Source of the DNA: Alcaligenaceae bacterium
Lineage (GTDB): Bacteria; Pseudomonadota; Gammaproteobacteria; Burkholderiales; Burkholderiaceae_B
NCBI GenBank assembly: GCA_012511095.1
Contig: JAAZGT010000040.1
Location: forward strand, 1 to 10,927
Direction: 5' to 3'
Length of the DNA: 10,927 nucleotides
Of the stretch, positions 7,357 to 10,927 are shown piece after piece; positions within the stretch are counted from its first letter, which is position 1; every line of letters starts with the position of its first letter. Below the pieces are notes generated by a model that saw nothing but the letters and a program-made list of their open reading frames with translations, was not told the origin of the DNA and did no database searches. The position numbers and the translations under genes were made by a program.

Positions 7357-8441
7357 TGAGCAACAAACGTAAACTTCCCCAAGTGATTCACCTTGAAGGC
7401 GATAATACGCAACTCGCCAATTTGTGTGGTCCTCTAGATGAGAACTTAGAGCAGATAGCTCAAGCTTGGGGGGTAACCATCGGTCGTCATGGTTCACGCT
7501 TTACCATTGAGGGCGAACAAGCTGAGCAAGCCATTCACGCCCTCATAGTTTTTCATCGCCGAGCTCGTCATTTAGAGCTCACTATTGATGATATTCAATT
7601 AGGTATTGTCGAATTAAAATCGCAACTTGAAGAGTCACAACAAACGGCAGCTAATGCAACTAGCACTAAAGATAGTTCTGATTATGACTATCACAACCCC
7701 GCCGATCAGCTAAAAGCCTATAAGCAATTAGCTCGTCAAGCAACCGAAGATGAGATGGACTTAAATGAGGCTCATCCTAACTTCAATCTACGCGTCCGTC
7801 GCCATAATTTACGTCCTCGCACACCACATCAACGTCAATACCTTGAGCAAATTCTTGGCAATGACATTACCTTTGGTGTTGGCCCTGCCGGTACGGGTAA
7901 GACGTGGTTAGCCGTGGCTTGTGCTATTGATGCACTAGAACGCGATAATGTGCAACGTATTATTTTGACTCGCCCTGCCGTTGAAGCGGGTGAGCGTTTA
8001 GGTTTCTTACCAGGTGACTTAGCCCAAAAAGTGGATCCCTATTTACGCCCTCTTTATGATGCCCTTTACGATCTAATGGGTTTTGAGAAGGTTCAAAAGC
8101 TATTTGAAAAGCAAACCATCGAAATTGCTCCACTCGCGTATATGCGTGGCCGCACCTTAAATCACGCGTTTGTGATTTTAGACGAAGCCCAAAACACCAC
8201 GCCTGAGCAAATGAAAATGTTCCTAACCCGTATTGGTTTTGGAAGCAAAGCAGTGATTACGGGTGATCCTTCGCAAGTCGACTTACCTAAAGGTCAATTT
8301 AGTGGTTTAATGCACTCACTTAATGTTCTCAAAAACGTTGATGCCATTAAAAGCACAATCTTCACCAGTAAAGACGTCGTTAGACACCCACTAGTGGCTC
8401 GTATTATTGAGGCCTATGAAGCGACTGAAGAGCATAGATAA
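7356..8441 (+). CDS. ybeZ: PhoH-family ATPase YbeZ
   Basis: YbeZ is a cytoplasmic P-loop NTPase of the PhoH family, regularly encoded beside ybeY and reported to work with YbeY in RNA/ribosome metabolism; its exact reaction is unsettled. The 361-residue protein has an N-terminal nucleic-acid-binding-like region with LCGPLDENLEQIAQ (23-36), a polar linker around 88-125 (Gln/Ser/Thr-rich), and the PhoH ATPase domain from about 150. The latter holds Walker A GPAGTGKT (176-183), TRPAVEAGERLGFLPGD (205-221), Walker B VILDEAQN (273-280) and TGDPSQVDLP (302-311). All catalytic motifs are intact. The ATG overlaps the miaB stop in TAATG, with GGAG at 7341-7344 upstream, so it is translationally coupled. 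The symbol phoH is also used, but the neighbourhood makes ybeZ the exact equivalent. Confidence 0.95.
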   Translation: MSNKRKLPQVIHLEGDNTQLANLCGPLDENLEQIAQAWGVTIGRHGSRFTIEGEQAEQAIHALIVFHRRARHLELTIDDIQLGIVELKSQLEESQQTAANATSTKDSSDYDYHNPADQLKAYKQLARQATEDEMDLNEAHPNFNLRVRRHNLRPRTPHQRQYLEQILGNDITFGVGPAGTGKTWLAVACAIDALERDNVQRIILTRPAVEAGERLGFLPGDLAQKVDPYLRPLYDALYDLMGFEKVQKLFEKQTIEIAPLAYMRGRTLNHAFVILDEAQNTTPEQMKMFLTRIGFGSKAVITGDPSQVDLPKGQFSGLMHSLNVLKNVDAIKSTIFTSKDVVRHPLVARIIEAYEATEEHR

Positions 8442-8455
8442 TCAAATTAACGCTT

Positions 8456-8956
8456 ATGAATGACACCACTGCTTTTACTTCTGAGCAACTCAATTTCATT
8501 TTACAAAATGAAATCGAAATGCCAACTTGGCCTGAAAATCTCAATGAAGAGTCGCTACGAGATATTGTTTTAAGAAGCCTACAAATGGCCTTAGAACAGT
8601 TCGAGAATGATTTTAAGACAGCTGAAATCACTCTACGTATTGTTGATAGTGCAGAAGCTCAACAATTAAATCACCAATATCGCCAAAAAGACTACGCCAC
8701 TAATGTGCTGACTTTTGAGTACGGTACTGATGCCACAGCGACGCTTAGAGCCGATATTGTTATTTGCGCACCCGTGGTTCAACGCGAAGCGTCTGAGCAA
8801 GATAAAAGTCTTGAGGCGCATTTCAAGCACTTGCTTGTACATGGCACCTTACATGCTTTAGGTTTTGACCACCAAAACGATGATGAAGCAACCGATATGG
8901 AGAGCTTAGAGATAGAAATCCTCGCTCAATTTCAAATAAAAAACCCTTATCTTTAG
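8456..8956 (+). CDS. ybeY: Endoribonuclease / rRNA maturation factor YbeY
   Basis: YbeY is a zinc-dependent RNase needed for correct 16S rRNA 3'-end processing and 70S quality control. The 166-residue product carries the signature HGTLHALGFDH (129-139), whose His129, His133 and His139 follow the H-x3-H-x5-H metal-binding pattern. The conserved block NHQYRQKDYATNVLTFEY (72-89) contains Arg76, which matches the functionally important Arg59 of E. coli YbeY. The length is close to the E. coli protein (155). The start at 8456 lies 14 bp after ybeZ and has no visible Shine-Dalgarno, so it probably relies on translational coupling to ybeZ. This ybeZ-ybeY order is conserved across proteobacteria. Confidence 0.95.
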   Translation: MNDTTAFTSEQLNFILQNEIEMPTWPENLNEESLRDIVLRSLQMALEQFENDFKTAEITLRIVDSAEAQQLNHQYRQKDYATNVLTFEYGTDATATLRADIVICAPVVQREASEQDKSLEAHFKHLLVHGTLHALGFDHQNDDEATDMESLEIEILAQFQIKNPYL

Positions 8957-9029
8957 TCTTTTGTTTATTACAATAGACAAACTAGGTAAAATACAGTTAA
9001 CTTAATTTTTAAAGTATACGACGTCAAAG

Positions 9030-9932
9030 ATGTCAACTGAATCAACTCCCCCCGCACCTACGGGTGATAATAATAAGCCATCTGGGCTTAAAAGCTTTTT
9101 CAAGCGTTTTTCTGGTTACTTAGTTACTCCTAAGGCTGAACTAGAAGACCGTCAAGATCTGCGCGATGTGCTACAAACCGCTCATGCTAGAGATATTTTA
9201 GACGATGAGTCATACAGCATTATCGCTGGCACCATGTCTTTTTCAGACAAATCTGCTGACGACATTCAAATCTCTCGATCTAAAATGGACCTAATCAATA
9301 TCGACTGGCCTATCGAAGAGATTATTGAGTTTGTCATCGACACTGCCCATTCCCGTTTCCCTGTGTATGAGGGTGAGCGTGACAATATTATTGGGCTTTT
9401 ATTAGCTAAAGACCTACTGCATATCATCACAAACAACGATATTGATATTAAACGCTTACTTAGACCCGCACATTTTGTGCCAGAAACCAAGCGCTTAAAT
9501 CAACTTCTTAAAGAGTTCAAAGAAACCCGTAGTCATCTAGCTCTGGTGATTGACGAGTACGGTAGTATCACCGGTCTCGTTACGATGGAAGACATCCTTG
9601 AGGAGATCGTAGGCGACATCGAAGATGAGTACGACGAAGAAGCCGAACAAACCATCTTCCCTGAGTCTGATGTGGCTTGGCGCGTCATGGCCTTAACTCA
9701 TATTGATGATTTCAACGAGACACTACAAGCCAACATCCCTGACGATGAGCACGACACCATCGGTGGTTGGTTGGCATCCGAATTAGACCATATTCCTAAG
9801 CGTGGCGATAAATACAAGTATGACGATCTAAGGTTTTATGTTTTGCGTGCTGACGAAAAGCGCGCTTTATGGCTGCATGTGCGTCGTAGCCCTGTAGTAG
9901 CCCATACCAGCACTAACAACGACGACAAATAG
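9030..9932 (+). CDS. ybeX: CBS-domain protein YbeX/CorC (CNNM/HlyC-CorC family, soluble type)
   Basis: YbeX/CorC is a cytoplasmic CBS-pair protein, linked first to magnesium/cobalt efflux and more recently to ribosome metabolism; its biochemical role is not settled. The 300-residue protein has no membrane domain. After a polar N-terminus (1-18) come CBS1 (about 77-135, with AHSRFPVYEGERDNI 106-120 and LLLAKDLL 123-130), CBS2 (about 145-200, with VIDEYGSITGLVTMEDILE 173-191), an acidic hinge (EDEYDEEAEQ), and the C-terminal CorC/HlyC transporter-associated domain (about 212-288, with DDEHDTIGGWLASELDHIP). The usual M-[ILV]-P-R at the start of CBS1 reads QISR here (80-83). The 73-bp spacer after ybeY is AT-rich with a TAAAAT at 8987-8992 but no well-spaced -35 box, so an internal promoter is possible but unproven. 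lnt follows after 19 bp. Confidence 0.94.
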   Translation: MSTESTPPAPTGDNNKPSGLKSFFKRFSGYLVTPKAELEDRQDLRDVLQTAHARDILDDESYSIIAGTMSFSDKSADDIQISRSKMDLINIDWPIEEIIEFVIDTAHSRFPVYEGERDNIIGLLLAKDLLHIITNNDIDIKRLLRPAHFVPETKRLNQLLKEFKETRSHLALVIDEYGSITGLVTMEDILEEIVGDIEDEYDEEAEQTIFPESDVAWRVMALTHIDDFNETLQANIPDDEHDTIGGWLASELDHIPKRGDKYKYDDLRFYVLRADEKRALWLHVRRSPVVAHTSTNNDDK

Positions 9933-9951
9933 TCCACTAAGAGATGCTCAA

Positions 9952-10927
9952 ATGATTAACTTGATAATAGCTTTAGTTTTAGGCCTGATTCACTCGTTAA
10001 GCTTTTATCATGGTGTCTTACCATCTTGGTCATATGCACCGATACAGATGCTGAGTTTCGCGGGGTTATTTTATTTACTCCTTCACTCAGGCTCTGCCAA
10101 AAAAGCCTTTTTAAATGCCTATGTTTTTGGGATCGCGAGTTTTTGCTCGAGTCTCTATTGGCTTTACATTAGCATGCATGTCTACGGTCACATGCCTGCG
10201 ATCATGGCAGCTATAGCGGTCTTTTTATTTTCATTATATCTTGCTGTTTATTATGGTTTAGCCGCTTTTATTTCCGCTAAACTTGTCTGTTTAATTAAAC
10301 GCGAAAGCGATACTAACAATCTCAACACCAAGACCACAGAGCGCGATTCAAAACTTAGTTATTTACCAATTAATTCATATACTTATTGGCTAACACCCTT
10401 TATTTGGGCTGCTAGCATTACCTTAGCTGAGTTAGCTCGAGGTTATATATTTACTGGTTTTCCCTGGAATGCAATTGCCTACGCTTATGTAGATACAGTG
10501 TATAGTGCTTGGGCTCCTGTAGGCGGCATGTATAGCATTGTTTTTGTTGTCAGCCTAAGTAGTGCGTTGTTAGCTCAAGTGTTTTATCAAGGTACTGCCA
10601 CTTTAAAATTACGCTCGGGCATACAATTTATCAGCGTTTTATTAATTAGTTGGGGCCTTGGTTTCATACAATGGTGGCAGCCCCATGGTGATCCAATCTC
10701 AGTCAGATTGCTTCAAACCAATGTTCCCATGGAGCAAAAGTTTGATCCACTGCAGGGCATTGAGCGCATTTATGAGCAGTTTTTTTTGGCACAACTTCCA
10801 GCTTCTGACCCAGCGCGCCCACCTGAGGTAACTATTTTCCCAGAAACTAGTATTCCAATATTTCAGCACCAGCTTGATACTCAGATCTGGTCCGATATTA
10901 TTGGCATGAGTTCAAAGACCAACTCAA
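9952..10927 (+). CDS. lnt: Apolipoprotein N-acyltransferase Lnt (3' part outside window)
   Basis: Lnt adds the third acyl chain to the N-terminal cysteine of lipoproteins in the inner membrane, the last step before Lol export to the outer membrane. The frame runs open from the ATG at 9952 to the window end (325 codons, no stop). The start is preceded by AAGAGA (9939-9944). Several hydrophobic helices fill residues 1-240, with YVFGIASFCSSLYWLYISMH (57-76) and the family block LAELARGYIFTGFPWNAIAYA (158-178). The periplasmic nitrilase-like domain begins at VRLLQTNVPMEQKF (251-264) and includes FPETSIP (296-302) with Glu298, the counterpart of the catalytic Glu267 of E. coli. The Lys and Cys of the catalytic triad lie in the missing part. 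A polar loop at 116-140 (Lys/Asn/Thr-rich) separates two TM groups. The protein should total about 510-550 residues. Confidence 0.95.
   Translation, partial: MINLIIALVLGLIHSLSFYHGVLPSWSYAPIQMLSFAGLFYLLLHSGSAKKAFLNAYVFGIASFCSSLYWLYISMHVYGHMPAIMAAIAVFLFSLYLAVYYGLAAFISAKLVCLIKRESDTNNLNTKTTERDSKLSYLPINSYTYWLTPFIWAASITLAELARGYIFTGFPWNAIAYAYVDTVYSAWAPVGGMYSIVFVVSLSSALLAQVFYQGTATLKLRSGIQFISVLLISWGLGFIQWWQPHGDPISVRLLQTNVPMEQKFDPLQGIERIYEQFFLAQLPASDPARPPEVTIFPETSIPIFQHQLDTQIWSDIIGMSSKTNS

Noticed and set aside
8960..8981. Possible hairpin TTTGTTTA / TAGACAAA after ybeY as a terminator
   Set aside because: The stem is almost all A/T pairs with one G/T wobble and has no T-run after it, so it would not terminate. 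The conserved ybeY-ybeX-lnt order also argues for read-through.

Overview
The window is an ordinary housekeeping stretch of a proteobacterial chromosome. Ten protein genes lie on the + strand, none of any substance on the - strand, and there are no tRNA/rRNA genes, insertion sequences, CRISPR arrays or signs of horizontal transfer. The base composition leans to AT, with AT-rich spacers. Protein wording points to a betaproteobacterium, probably a low-GC member of the Burkholderiales/Alcaligenaceae type. The clues are the Tgt segment around LNSDI, the SecF segment SVNESVVIMDRIREN, and the PhoH segment LNHAFVILDEAQNTTPEQ. This assignment is from memory of these families and no genus can be named safely.

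Region 1 (1-5683) holds queA, tgt, yajC, secD and secF. QueA and Tgt act in queuosine modification of tRNA position 34. YajC, SecD and SecF form the accessory complex of the Sec translocon. A 107-bp spacer with a possible promoter and a small hairpin separates tgt from yajC. A strong 9+4 bp hairpin separates yajC from secD. A near-symmetrical rho-independent terminator (5767-5801) closes the block.

Region 2 (5857-10927) holds miaB, phoH/ybeZ, ybeY, corC/ybeX and the first 325 codons of lnt, the classic miaB-ybeZYX-lnt cluster. MiaB methylthiolates tRNA position 37. PhoH and YbeY are linked to 16S rRNA 3'-end maturation and ribosome quality control. YbeX/CorC is a CBS-domain partner protein, and Lnt completes lipoprotein acylation. 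miaB and phoH overlap by one base (TAATG), and corC and lnt are 19 bp apart, so they are probably co-transcribed.

Two starts need correction if the longest reading frame is used. The long secD frame begins at a GTG inside the yajC-secD hairpin, and the real start is almost certainly the ATG at 2786. The long miaB frame begins at an ATG inside the loop of the secF terminator, and the real start is probably the ATG at 5857.

I found no undescribed system. What merits a second look is in the spacers (the yajC-secD hairpin and the terminator with a promoter candidate on each side) and a few lineage-type residue changes in SecF, MiaB and CorC.
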